NCBI RefSeq assembly: GCF_000787775.1
Contig: NZ_BBPM01000009.1
Coordinates: 22,653-60,189 of the forward strand
Direction: 5' to 3'
DNA from: Streptacidiphilus carbonis
Lineage (GTDB): Bacteria > Actinomycetota > Actinomycetes > Streptomycetales > Streptomycetaceae
Length of the DNA stretch: 37,537 bases
Under the pieces are notes generated by a model. That model searched no databases. It worked only from the letters and a program-made list of their open reading frames with translations, and was not told the origin of the DNA. Each line of letters begins with the position of its first letter. The first letter of the stretch is position 1. Of this stretch, positions 23,713 through 31,426 are shown piece by piece. Both the position numbers and the translations under genes were made by a program.

Positions 23713-24612
23713 TCAGCCTTTGACGGCGCCGGCGAGCATGCCGCTGATGAAGTGGCGCTGGAAGCAGAGGTAGACCAGGACGACCGGGGCGATCACGATC
23801 AGGGTCGCGGCGGCCAGCATGGGCACGTTGATGCTGTGGGCGCCGACGAAGAAGCCGAGGCCGGCCGGGGCGGTGCGCTCGGCGGGGTCCTGGATCAGGA
23901 CCAGCGCCAGCAGGAACTGGTTCCAGCCCCACAGGAAGTACAGCAGCCCCAGCGTGGTGATCGCGGGCCGGGTGCAGGGGACGAGCACCCGCCACAGCAC
24001 GGTCCAGCTGTCGGCCCCGTCGAGCGCGGCGGCTTCGAGGAGTTCGGCGGGAAGGGCCAGGAACTGCCGACGCATCCAGAACGCGCCGAACGGCATGAAC
24101 AGTCCGACCAGGGCGAGGACCATCGCCAGTGGACTGTCCGTCAGGCCGAACGCGCGCAGGTCGTAGTAGAGCGGGACGACCGCGGCCTCGTAGGGCAGCG
24201 TCAGTCCCAGCAACAGGAACCCGAACAGGGCCCCGCGGCCGCGGAACTCCATGGTCGCGAAGGCGTATCCGGCCAGGACCGCGCACAGCAGTGACAGCGG
24301 GACCACGCCGAGCACGACCACGGCGCTGTTGCGCAGCAGGCCGGCGAAGCCGGCGCCGGACCAGGCAGCGCCGAAGGTGGCCAGGGTCGGGTGCTCGGGC
24401 CAGGCCAGTCCGGAGACCACGGTGCCGGACGGGTTGAGCGCCGCCAGCACCAGCCCGGCGAACGGCAGCAGTACGGCGAGGGCGAAGGCGGCCATGACGA
24501 CGGGTCCGGACAGGGACGGGGCCCGGTGGCGGCGGCCGTGCGGAGCGGTGCTGCCGGGGGTCGCCGGGGGGACGGTGGGGGCAGGTGCGGTGGTGGTGGC
24601 GGTGCCGGTCAG
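23713..24612 (-). CDS. Sugar ABC importer permease (MalG type), probable CTG start
   Basis: A MalG-type inner-membrane permease with six predicted segments and the EAA loop (ELLEAAALDGADSWTVLWRVLVP), ending in FISGMLAGAVKG, a classic MalG tail. The first in-frame ATG (24495) has no ribosome binding site and would remove the whole cytoplasmic N-terminus, beginning inside the first membrane helix. An in-frame CTG at 24612 overlaps the stop of the upstream permease (CTGA, same geometry as ATGA) and has GGAGG 4 nt before it, giving 299 residues, the usual family length. I therefore annotate from CTG; the conservative alternative is 23713-24495 (260 residues). No ATPase gene is in the operon, as is common in Streptomyces, where a shared MsiK-type ATPase serves many importers. 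Confidence 0.8.
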   Translation of the reverse strand: MTGTATTTAPAPTVPPATPGSTAPHGRRHRAPSLSGPVVMAAFALAVLLPFAGLVLAALNPSGTVVSGLAWPEHPTLATFGAAWSGAGFAGLLRNSAVVVLGVVPLSLLCAVLAGYAFATMEFRGRGALFGFLLLGLTLPYEAAVVPLYYDLRAFGLTDSPLAMVLALVGLFMPFGAFWMRRQFLALPAELLEAAALDGADSWTVLWRVLVPCTRPAITTLGLLYFLWGWNQFLLALVLIQDPAERTAPAGLGFFVGAHSINVPMLAAATLIVIAPVVLVYLCFQRHFISGMLAGAVKG

Positions 24613-25487
24613 GTGTCCTCCCGCAGCAGTCGGCCGATGGCCAGGACCAGCAGGCAGATGAGCGTGCTCAGGACTACGGCCAGCGCGCAGGCGGCGCCGA
24701 CCTGTCCGTCGGTGAAGGCGAGGCGGTAGATGAGCACGCCCGGCACGGTGGTCGAGGTGCCGGGGCCGCCGGCGGTGGTGACGTAGACGATGTCGAAGCC
24801 GGCGAGTGCGGCGATCACGGTGACGGTCAGTGCGACGCGGATTTCGGCCCGTAGGCCGGGCAGGGTGACGGCGGCGAACTCGCGGAACGGTCCTGCGCCG
24901 TCCAGGCGGACGGCTTCGTAGAGGCTGGTGTCGATCCGCTGGATTCCCGACTGGAACAGGACCAGGGCCAGTCCGGTCATCACCCAGGTGCCGACGACGC
25001 CCACGGCGGCGTAGGCCCAGGTGAAGTCGCCGAGCCAGGCGCGGGTCAGCGAGCCGAGGCCGATGGCGCGCAGCGCCTGGTTGACGGTGCCGTCCGGCCC
25101 GTACATCCAGCGCCACATCACGCCGACCGCCACCAGCGGGACGATCTGGGGCAGGAACAGGACGGCGCGGGTGAGCGGGTAGCGGCGGCCGCCGCGGCCG
25201 CCGACGACCGCGGCCAGCAGCAGGCCGAAGGCGATCGGCAGCAGGGAGAAGAAGAGGACGAAGCCGAGTGCGTGCTCCAGAGCGGCGAGCATGGCGGAAT
25301 CGGTGAGGACCCGGCGGTAGTTGCCCAGCCCGTTCCAGGTGCCGATGGTGACGCCGTCCCAGGTGTAGAGCGAGATCCAGACGGTGTGCAGCCACGGCAG
25401 TGCGACGAACGCGGTGTAGACCGCCAGCGCGGGGGCCAGGTAGAGGTAGGCGACGGGGCGGCGCCGCGCTGCCGGTGCGCGGCTCAT
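24609..25487 (-). CDS. Sugar ABC importer permease (MalF type)
   Basis: A 292-residue permease with six membrane segments; the first is YLYLAPALAVYTAFVALPWL, and the EAA-loop sequence is YEAVRLDGAGPFREFAAVTLPGL. This is the MalF-type partner of the next gene. Its ATG overlaps the stop of the binding-protein gene (ATGA). Substrate is unknown, presumably a mono- or oligosaccharide. Confidence 0.9.
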   Translation of the reverse strand: MSRAPAARRRPVAYLYLAPALAVYTAFVALPWLHTVWISLYTWDGVTIGTWNGLGNYRRVLTDSAMLAALEHALGFVLFFSLLPIAFGLLLAAVVGGRGGRRYPLTRAVLFLPQIVPLVAVGVMWRWMYGPDGTVNQALRAIGLGSLTRAWLGDFTWAYAAVGVVGTWVMTGLALVLFQSGIQRIDTSLYEAVRLDGAGPFREFAAVTLPGLRAEIRVALTVTVIAALAGFDIVYVTTAGGPGTSTTVPGVLIYRLAFTDGQVGAACALAVVLSTLICLLVLAIGRLLREDT

Positions 25488-26830
25488 CCGTGCTCCCTGG
25501 CCCAGTCGGCCTGCAGCGCGGTCAGGAACTGGGCCGGGCTGGACCTGCCGCCGATCAGCTGCTGGCCGGCCGCGGTGAGGGTGTCGTTCATGGTGGGCGT
25601 GGCGTTGTTGAAGAACGGCACCAGGCCGTTGCCGCGGTCGACCCTCCGCCAGGCGGCGGCGACGTCGGCGAGCACGCTGCCGCTCGGCGCGGTGACCTGG
25701 TCGGCGTGGGCCACCGGCATGAACCCGGTGTCGAACTCCAACTGCGCGGCCTGTGCGCTGCCCATGAAGTCCAGGAAGGCGGCGGCCAGGTCGGGGTGTT
25801 CGGCCCGGGTCGGGATGGCATAGGCGATCGAGGTGCCGATGCCGGTCGCGGGCGACGAGGCGCTCGGCCCCGGCAGCGGGATGAACCCGGCGCGGCCCGG
25901 CATGGTCCGGTCGATGACGGCCGCGTCCCAACTTCCGTCGAACAGGAACAGGCTCCGGCCCTCGGCGAAGGCCGCCACCGAGCCCGGCAGGTCGGTGCCG
26001 TTGGCGCCGGCGGGGAGGTAGCCCTTCCTGGCCCAGTCGGACAGGGCCCGGGCGCCGGCGGTGCCGCCGGGGGCCTCGATGGTGGCGCCGGGGATGCCGT
26101 AGGCCCAGCGGCTGGCCGTTCGGGCGCCGCCCACCGAGTCGGTGACGGACTGGAACACCAAGGAGGCGTGGCCCTGCAGGTTGCCGAGCTGGACCGGGGT
26201 CTTCCCGGCCGCCTTGGCCTTGGCGAGGTCGGCCTCGAACGCGGCGAAGGTGGTCGGGGCGGTGATACCGAGCCCGGCCGCCACCGCCTTGTCGTAGTAG
26301 ACGCCGACGACCGAGAAACCGGCCGGAGCCGCCCACAGGTGGCCGGTGCCCAGCCGGACGCCGGTGTCGTCGGCCCGCCACTGTGCCAGCTCGGTGCCGG
26401 GGTAGGACCGGTCCCAGCCGTAGGCGGTCGCGCAGGGGTCCAGGCTGCGGACCAGGTCGGCCCTGACCGTGGTCCCGAGCATGTTGAGCAGGGCCAGGTC
26501 GGGGGCGTGGTCCGAGGACAGGGTGAGGTTCAGGCTCTTGTTGTAGTCGTCCACGGCCGTGTACCGGAAGTCGACCGCCACGCCGGGGTGCAGCTTCTCG
26601 AATGCCGCGGCCAGCGCCCTGGTGGTGCCCGAGTTCTCCGAGCTCACCACGGTCAGGGTCGCCCTGCCGGCCGGGACCGTGGTGGACACGGCCCAGCCCG
26701 GCACCGCGTGCACCTGGGTGAGCGCGCCGGGCGCGAGGACGCCGCATGAGGTCATTCCGGTCGCGGACAGGACGGCGGCCATGGCGACGGCTGCGGCGGC
26801 AGGCAGAGCGGGTCCGGAGGGTCTGCGCAC
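25484..26830 (-). CDS. Sugar-binding lipoprotein of an ABC importer (SBP family 1)
   Basis: A 448-residue extracellular solute-binding protein. The N-terminus is basic (RRPSG), followed by a hydrophobic stretch and a lipobox-like MTSC with Cys29 as the probable lipid anchor. The mature part has the family 1 pattern (LTVVSSENSGTTRALAAAFEK, DDYNKSLNLTLSS, ALLNMLG, FLFDGSWD, AYAIPTRAEHPDLAAAFLDF). GTG 26830 is preferred because GAGGAG lies 10 nt upstream; the in-frame GTG 26860 has no ribosome binding site and would add ten non-signal residues. First gene of the importer operon, divergent from an ECF sigma factor gene. Confidence 0.88.
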   Translation of the reverse strand: MRRPSGPALPAAAAVAMAAVLSATGMTSCGVLAPGALTQVHAVPGWAVSTTVPAGRATLTVVSSENSGTTRALAAAFEKLHPGVAVDFRYTAVDDYNKSLNLTLSSDHAPDLALLNMLGTTVRADLVRSLDPCATAYGWDRSYPGTELAQWRADDTGVRLGTGHLWAAPAGFSVVGVYYDKAVAAGLGITAPTTFAAFEADLAKAKAAGKTPVQLGNLQGHASLVFQSVTDSVGGARTASRWAYGIPGATIEAPGGTAGARALSDWARKGYLPAGANGTDLPGSVAAFAEGRSLFLFDGSWDAAVIDRTMPGRAGFIPLPGPSASSPATGIGTSIAYAIPTRAEHPDLAAAFLDFMGSAQAAQLEFDTGFMPVAHADQVTAPSGSVLADVAAAWRRVDRGNGLVPFFNNATPTMNDTLTAAGQQLIGGRSSPAQFLTALQADWAREHG

Positions 26831-26969
26831 GGTGCGGGGGCTCCTCGGCGGGTCGGGCACAGGAGGTTTTCACTGAGTTGTCACGTGGTCGAGTGTCAGG
26901 TACCAGCATGGCCGCCCACCGTCGAACTGCGCCGCACCGACGCGGAGCGTTGTGCGGCATGATGGCCGG

Positions 26970-27899
26970 ATGGAGCTGGAGCCGTACCGGGGCGAGTTGC
27001 TGGGGTTCTGCTACCGGATGCTGGGGTCCTTCCACGAGGCCGAGGACCTGGTGCAGGAGACGCTGCTGCGGGCATGGAAGGCCCGCGACCGGTACGACCC
27101 GGCGCGCGCGTCGGTACGGACCTGGCTGTACCGGATCGCGACCAATGCCTGCCTGACCGCCCTGGAGGCGCGTCGGCGGCGCCCGCTGCCGTCCGGGCTG
27201 GGGGCACCCAGCGAGGATCCGGCGGCGCCGCTCGTCCCGGCCCTGGACGTCCCCTGGCTGGAGCCGTTCCCCGACGCGCGGTTCGACACGGCGGTGCGGG
27301 CCGACCTGCGGCTCGCGTGGGTGGCTGCGGTGCAGCTGCTTCCGGCGCGGCAGCGCGCCGTACTGGTGCTGCGCGAGGTGCTGGAGTTCTCGGCCGCCGA
27401 GGTCGCCGGGCAGTTGGGTACCTCGGCCGCGGCGGTCAACAGCGCTCTGCAGCGTGCCCGCACCAGGCTCGCCGACGCGGGCGACGCCGAGGGTTTCCGT
27501 GAACCGGGCGATCCGGAGGTGCGCGCGGTGGTGCAGAAGTACCTGCGCGCCTTCGAGGCGGCCGATGTGCCCGCACTGGTGCGGCTGCTGGCCGACGACG
27601 CGGTGCTGGAGATGCCGCCGGTCCCGCTGTGGTACCGCGGCAGCCGGGCCTACGGCCTGTTCATGGACCGGGTGTTCGCGATGCGCGGACCCGGCTGGCG
27701 GATGCGGGAGCTCACGGCCAACGGGCAGCCCGCGCTCGCCGCGTACGCCCCGCGGCCCGCGGGCGGGCACTGGCTGCACACCCTGCAGGTCCTCACCGTC
27801 AGCGGCGGCCGGGTGAGCTGCAACGTGGTGTTCGCCGACCCGCGGGTACTTGCCGCCTTCGGCCTGCCGCAGGAGATTCCGCCCGCGGTCACAGGTTGA
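26970..27899 (+). CDS. ECF sigma factor with C-terminal SnoaL-like domain
   Basis: A 309-residue sigma factor. Region 2 covers about 5-70 (FCYRMLGSFHEAEDLVQETLLRAW, then TWLYRIATNACL) and region 4 about 120-175 (LPARQRAVLVLREVLEFSAAEVA, then AVNSALQRAR). The remaining ~125 residues (VRAVVQKYLRAFEAADVPALVRLLADDAVLEMPP...) form an NTF2/SnoaL-like domain, which in ECF41/ECF56-type sigma factors acts as a built-in regulator in place of a separate anti-sigma factor. ATG 26970 matches the usual family start; GTG 26952 has a GGAG at 4 nt and would add six residues. It is divergent from the sugar importer and may or may not control it. Confidence 0.88.
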   Translation: MELEPYRGELLGFCYRMLGSFHEAEDLVQETLLRAWKARDRYDPARASVRTWLYRIATNACLTALEARRRRPLPSGLGAPSEDPAAPLVPALDVPWLEPFPDARFDTAVRADLRLAWVAAVQLLPARQRAVLVLREVLEFSAAEVAGQLGTSAAAVNSALQRARTRLADAGDAEGFREPGDPEVRAVVQKYLRAFEAADVPALVRLLADDAVLEMPPVPLWYRGSRAYGLFMDRVFAMRGPGWRMRELTANGQPALAAYAPRPAGGHWLHTLQVLTVSGGRVSCNVVFADPRVLAAFGLPQEIPPAVTG

Positions 27900-27987
27900 T
27901 AACGTCCCGTCAGGCGTGCAGCGGCCGCGCCGTCCTCGTCGTCCGGTCCGGGTGCAGGGATACCCGAGGACTGGGGAGGAACGGGGG

Positions 27988-28011
27988 ATGAGGGTGGATG
28001 AGAGCCGATGA
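27988..28011 (+). CDS. Seven-codon leader ORF in front of a sigma factor gene
   Basis: ATG 27988 encodes MRVDESR and stops at TGA 28009-28011, inside the sigma factor gene that starts at ATG 27998. The best ribosome binding site of the area, GGAGG at 27975-27979, is 8 nt from this ATG but 18 nt from the sigma start. It may be a leader peptide giving translational coupling, or chance. Confidence 0.3.
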   Translation: MRVDESR

Positions 28012-28522
28012 GGCCGAGGAGTTCGCCGCGTTCGTGCGGGCGCGCTCGGCGTCGCTCCACCGCACCGCGCTGCTGCTGACCGGCGGCAGGCACGCCGCCG
28101 ACGACCTGGTGCAGGGGGCGCTAGAACGCGCCTGCCGGCACTGGTCCAAGGCCCGCCGCGCGGACTCGCCGGAGGCGTATGTACGGCGGATCCTGGTGAA
28201 CCTGGCCAACGACCGATGGCGCGGCCTGCGCCGCCGACCGGTCGAGGTCCCGCTGGCCGAGGACCGGCCCTCGGGGGAGGACCCGTACGGCCGGGTCGCC
28301 GAGCGCGACCAGTTGATGCGCAGGCTGCACGCCCTGCCGATCCAGATGCGGACGGTGCTGGTGCTGCGCTACTTCGACGACATGCCCGACGAGGGCATCG
28401 CGGACCTGCTGGGCGTCACGCCCTCCACGGTCCGCTCCCAGGCCTCCCGTGCGCTGGCGAAGCTCCGCGCCCCGGTCGGCCGCACCGACCCCGGACAGGG
28501 AGCCGACCATGCCCGAATCTGA
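27998..28522 (+). CDS. SigE-family ECF sigma factor
   Basis: A 174-residue two-domain sigma factor of the short actinobacterial SigE family. Region 2 (LHRTALLLTGGRHAADDLVQGALERAC and PEAYVRRILVNLANDRWR) and region 4 (LPIQMRTVLVLRYFDDMPDEGIADLLGVTPSTVRSQASRALAKLR) are complete. It overlaps the following membrane-protein gene by 14 nt, the usual arrangement of this family with its cognate regulator. The start is ambiguous: ATGs in all three frames occur at 27988, 27998 and 28008, and only 27998 is in the sigma frame. Confidence 0.92.
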   Translation: MRADEAEEFAAFVRARSASLHRTALLLTGGRHAADDLVQGALERACRHWSKARRADSPEAYVRRILVNLANDRWRGLRRRPVEVPLAEDRPSGEDPYGRVAERDQLMRRLHALPIQMRTVLVLRYFDDMPDEGIADLLGVTPSTVRSQASRALAKLRAPVGRTDPGQGADHARI

Positions 28523-29399
28523 CGCGTTCGAAAGGGAGTTGAGCCTCGCCATGGCCGAATACGCCGACAGCGTGCCCGCTCCCGTCTACCACCCGGGGGA
28601 CTTCCTGGCCGCGCCGCGCCGGGCCCGGGCCCGCTGGGCGCTGGCGGCCGTCGCCGCCGGTGTCGTCGCGTCCGGGGCGGTGCTGCTGGCCGGCGGTGGC
28701 GGCGGCCGGGGCAGCGGCCCTGCGGTCACCCCGACGCCGAGCAGCACGGCGGCGCCCTCGGCGAGCCCGACACCGAAGGCGACACCCGCGCCGTCGACGT
28801 CGAGCGGCGCGGCGGCCACCGATCCCTACACGGCCCGCACACTCGCCGCCCGGGCCCTGGTGGTCGCCGCCGAGCAGCAGGAGCACGCCGCGCTGCGCGG
28901 CCGGGTCCCGCTGCCCGCGGTGGAGGCGCTGTTCAGCAGCCACGCCGCGTTCACGGCCGGATGGGGCAGCGGGGGCCTGGGGGTGACCTGCGGTCAGGTC
29001 GCGGACGGGGCCGCGGGGGTGGACCCGAGCGCGATCCAGCTGTACCGCGGGGCCTCGCTCCTCGGTGGGGTCGTCACAGTGACGTTCGACCCGGCCACCG
29101 CCCGGATCACCGGCGTCAGCTGCGGGTCGGGCCAAGGGGGCTACAGCGACAAGACCCTCTCCGGCTATCTCGGCAACCTGGTCCAGGGCCGTACCGCGGC
29201 GGCCGGCCAGTGGCTCGCCGCCGGCCAGAAGGGGCTGAGTGCCTGCCGCTCGACGGCCCCGACCATCTGGTACGCCGACGACCCGGCCTCGGGCACGCTG
29301 ACCTCCGGCTGGAAGGTCGTGGTGGACGGCGGCGCACCGCTGGAGATCGGCGAGAACGACCACAGCAAGATCTTCGACATCACCTGTGCGGCCCCGTAG
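28509..29399 (+). CDS. Single-span membrane protein, probable partner of the SigE-type factor
   Basis: A 296-residue protein. Residues 1-40 are cytoplasmic and acidic (DAFERELSLAMAEYADSVPAP), about 42-62 form one membrane helix (ALAAVAAGVVASGAVLLAGG), then a long Thr/Pro/Ser/Ala linker leads to an extracellular domain of about 190 residues with four cysteines (TCGQ, SCGSG, SACRS, ITCAA), likely two disulfides. There is no zinc-binding anti-sigma motif. Position (14-nt overlap with the sigma gene, GGGAG ribosome site) and architecture suggest it holds or signals to the sigma factor. The outer domain resembles no family I know. Confidence 0.82.
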   Translation: MPESDAFERELSLAMAEYADSVPAPVYHPGDFLAAPRRARARWALAAVAAGVVASGAVLLAGGGGGRGSGPAVTPTPSSTAAPSASPTPKATPAPSTSSGAAATDPYTARTLAARALVVAAEQQEHAALRGRVPLPAVEALFSSHAAFTAGWGSGGLGVTCGQVADGAAGVDPSAIQLYRGASLLGGVVTVTFDPATARITGVSCGSGQGGYSDKTLSGYLGNLVQGRTAAAGQWLAAGQKGLSACRSTAPTIWYADDPASGTLTSGWKVVVDGGAPLEIGENDHSKIFDITCAAP

Positions 29400-29414
29400 T
29401 CGGCGAACCGGTCC

Positions 29415-29579
29415 TCACCGCTGCGACACCGACCGGCCGGCGTCCGCCCGCGGGGGGCCTCCGAGCAGTGCGTCGGCCAGGGTGCGCAGGGCCGCGGCGA
29501 GGCGTTCGCCCTCGCCGGCCACCGGATCCTGGACGACCGGGCACAGGGTCGGATCCTCCTGCTGCCGTGACTCAGGCAT
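29415..29579 (-). CDS. 54-residue small ORF coupled to the SDR gene
   Basis: A short ORF starting at ATG 29579, inside the last codons of the SDR gene in another frame, and ending at TGA 29415. It reads MPESRQQEDPTLCPVVQDP followed by an amphipathic helix candidate GERLAAALRTLADALLGG and a basic tail. An AGGTGA stretch just upstream could serve as a weak ribosome binding site, and the 8-nt overlap with the SDR stop would couple translation. Codon third positions are GC-biased in this frame. I do not recognise it. It could be a real small protein or the remnant of a longer gene. Confidence 0.5.
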   Translation of the reverse strand: MPESRQQEDPTLCPVVQDPVAGEGERLAAALRTLADALLGGPPRADAGRSVSQR

Positions 29580-30468
29580 TCACCTGCGGGCGCAGCAGGT
29601 CGTCCAGGCCGATGCGCCGGTAGAACGCGCTGCGGACCAGGTCGCCGACCCGGTTGACGGTCTCGGCGCCGTCGTCGGCGGGGTCGATGTGCACCCGGAA
29701 GGGGCGCTGCCCCTTGGGGGTGTCGACGACGCGAACGATGGCGGCGGCCACTTCGGACGGGTCGGCGTCCGGCGGGGTGATCTCCGCGAGACGGGCGGCG
29801 ACCTGCTCCGAAAGCCCCGCGTAGTGGGACTCGTAGGCCTGGACGACGTCCTGGTCGGCGGCGCGTCCGGAGTGGGCGAAGTGGTTGGTGCCGGAGGTGA
29901 ACGCGCCGGGGACGACGATCGTGGTGTCGATGCCGAACCGGGCGACCTCGGCCGCGTAGCTCACCGCGAGGGAGTCCATGGCGGCCTTCGCGGCGAAGTA
30001 GGGGCCGAGGTAGGGCGGGGTGCCGCCGCGGGTGCTGGTGGAGCCGACCCACAACATCAGGCCGTCGCCCTGCCGGCGCAGATGGGGCAGGACGGCGCGG
30101 TTGACCCGCTGGGTCGAGGCGGCGTTCACGTCGAAGACCTCGTGCAGCTGCTCCGGCGTGAACGCCTCCAGCGGGCCCAGGACCATGTGGCCGGCGTTGT
30201 GCACGACCACGTCGATGCGGCCCGATTCGGCGACGACCGCGGCGATCGCGGCGTCCACCGAGTCCTGGTCGCCGACGTCGAGTTCGACGCTCCGCAGGTC
30301 CACTCCATTGTCGGCGGCGTAGCGGGCGGCGTCGGCCACGGCGGGGCGGTTGCGGTCGGCGGTCTGCCGGATCCCGGCGTAGACGTGGTGGCCCGCGTCG
30401 GCCAGCGCGCGGACGGTCATGGCTCCGAACCCGCTGGAGGCTCCGGTGACGAGAACTATCTTGGACAT
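29572..30468 (-). CDS. SDR family oxidoreductase
   Basis: A 298-residue classical short-chain dehydrogenase. It has the cofactor motif TGASSGFG (8-15), VVHNAG in the middle, a catalytic Ser in WVGSTSTR, and the YxxxK pair in PYFAAK. The C-terminal ~70 residues (PPDADPSEVAAAIVRVVDTPKG, RPFRVHIDP) match the larger SDRs annotated as oxidoreductases of unknown substrate. The Arg after the first strand (YAGIRQTADRN) suggests NADPH preference. ATG 30468 with AAAGGA upstream is preferred over GTG 30477. It lies 49 nt behind the next SDR gene in the same operon and is probably controlled by the divergent TetR protein. Confidence 0.88.
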   Translation of the reverse strand: MSKIVLVTGASSGFGAMTVRALADAGHHVYAGIRQTADRNRPAVADAARYAADNGVDLRSVELDVGDQDSVDAAIAAVVAESGRIDVVVHNAGHMVLGPLEAFTPEQLHEVFDVNAASTQRVNRAVLPHLRRQGDGLMLWVGSTSTRGGTPPYLGPYFAAKAAMDSLAVSYAAEVARFGIDTTIVVPGAFTSGTNHFAHSGRAADQDVVQAYESHYAGLSEQVAARLAEITPPDADPSEVAAAIVRVVDTPKGQRPFRVHIDPADDGAETVNRVGDLVRSAFYRRIGLDDLLRPQVNA

Positions 30469-30517
30469 GCTGATCACATTCCTTTCGGGCTGGGGAGGAA
30501 GGGGCGTCGACCCGGGG

Positions 30518-31300
30518 TCAGATCACGCCGCCGTTGGCGTACAGGACCTGGCCGTTGACCCAGCGGGCCGGGCCGGCCAGGAAGGAGACGACCTCGGCGA
30601 TGTCGTCCGGGGCACCCAGGCGCTCCAGCGGCGACATCCTGGCCAGCTGTTCGACGGCGGCCTCCGGCTTGCCGTCGAGGAACAGCGCGGTCGCAGTCGG
30701 GCCGGGTGCGACGGCGTTGACGGTGATGTCTCGTCCGCGCAGTTCCCTGGCGAGGATCAGCGTCATCGCGTCGACGGCGCCCTTGGTGGCGGCGTAGGCG
30801 GTGTAGGTCGGCAGCGCGATCTTCGTCACCGAGCTGGAGAAGTTGACGATCGCCCCACCGGGGCGGAGCCGGCGGGCGGCCTGCTGTCCCACCACGAAGG
30901 TGCCGCGCACATTGATGCGGTGCATGCGGTCGAAGTCGGCCAGGTCGAGCTCGGCCAGCGGGGCGAGCAGCATGATCCCGGCGGCGTGCACGACGACGTC
31001 CACGCCGCCGAAGTGCTGCTCGGCCGCGTCGAAGAGCGCGGCGACATCGGCCTCGTCTGCGACGTCCGCCTTGACGGCGACGGCGGCGCCGCCGGCCGCC
31101 TCGATGGCCCGGACGGCCTCCTCGGCAGGCACCGGATTGCCCGCGTAGGAGACGACGACGGCCATGCCGTCGGCGGCGAGGCGTTCGGCCGCGACCCGGC
31201 CGATGCCGCCCGAGCCGCCGGTGACGACGGCGACCCGCGGGGCCGGGGCGGAGCCGGCGGTGGAGCTGGAGCCGGACGGAGAACTGGAGGTGACGGTCAT
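30518..31300 (-). CDS. SDR family oxidoreductase (3-oxoacyl-ACP-reductase-like)
   Basis: A 260-residue SDR with a ~20-residue Ser/Pro-rich N-terminus, TGGSGGIG at 27-34, ADVADEADV (acidic cofactor-region), VVHAAG, a catalytic SSSV and YAATK. It ends in NGQVLYANGGVI, typical of FabG-like reductases. The substrate is unknown. ATG 31300 has GAGGAG 7 nt upstream. First gene of the SDR operon; its promoter (-35 TGGACG 31375-31380 and -10 TAATAT 31352-31357 on the minus strand, 17-nt spacer) is covered by two palindromes, so repression by the divergent TetR-family regulator is very likely. Confidence 0.9.
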   Translation of the reverse strand: MTVTSSSPSGSSSTAGSAPAPRVAVVTGGSGGIGRVAAERLAADGMAVVVSYAGNPVPAEEAVRAIEAAGGAAVAVKADVADEADVAALFDAAEQHFGGVDVVVHAAGIMLLAPLAELDLADFDRMHRINVRGTFVVGQQAARRLRPGGAIVNFSSSVTKIALPTYTAYAATKGAVDAMTLILARELRGRDITVNAVAPGPTATALFLDGKPEAAVEQLARMSPLERLGAPDDIAEVVSFLAGPARWVNGQVLYANGGVI

Positions 31301-31336
31301 GACGGGACTCCTCTGGGCTGGTCGCCCATTCACTTA

Positions 31337-31353
31337 ATGGACGCTGCGTCCAT
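31337..31353. promoter_or_regulatory. TetR-type operator O1
   Basis: ATGGACGCTGCGTCCAT is a perfect 17-bp palindrome centred on T31345. It overlaps the downstream edge of the SDR -10 region. A near copy is centred 28 bp away. The flanking divergent TetR gene is the obvious source of the binding protein. Confidence 0.75.
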
Positions 31354-31380
31354 ATTAACCACATGTAGACGCTGCGTCCA
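31352..31380 (-). promoter_or_regulatory. Promoter of the SDR operon
   Basis: On the minus strand TGGACG (31375-31380) and TAATAT (31352-31357) are separated by exactly 17 nt. The -35 lies in operator O2 and the -10 touches operator O1. Confidence 0.55.
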
Positions 31381-31381
31381 T
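31365..31381. promoter_or_regulatory. TetR-type operator O2
   Basis: GTAGACGCTGCGTCCAT repeats the O1 palindrome with changes only in the outer left half-site. It covers the SDR -35 and precedes the TetR gene, whose possible -10 TATAAG is at 31381-31386. Confidence 0.7.
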
Positions 31382-31426
31382 ATAAGCTGGTGAAGTCGCA
31401 TCGATCCGACCGGAGGAGACCCCACA

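Noticed and set aside
26879-26898. TGTCA direct repeats between the importer and the ECF sigma gene as an operator or ECF promoter
   Set aside because: Two 5-bp matches 15 bp apart are too weak, and no -10 motif of an ECF promoter follows at the right distance.
24609-27779. 1056-codon minus-strand frame spanning the importer and the ECF sigma gene
   Set aside because: Only its last ~290 codons are the real MalF-type permease; the rest is out-of-frame shadow over the binding-protein gene and antisense to the sigma gene.
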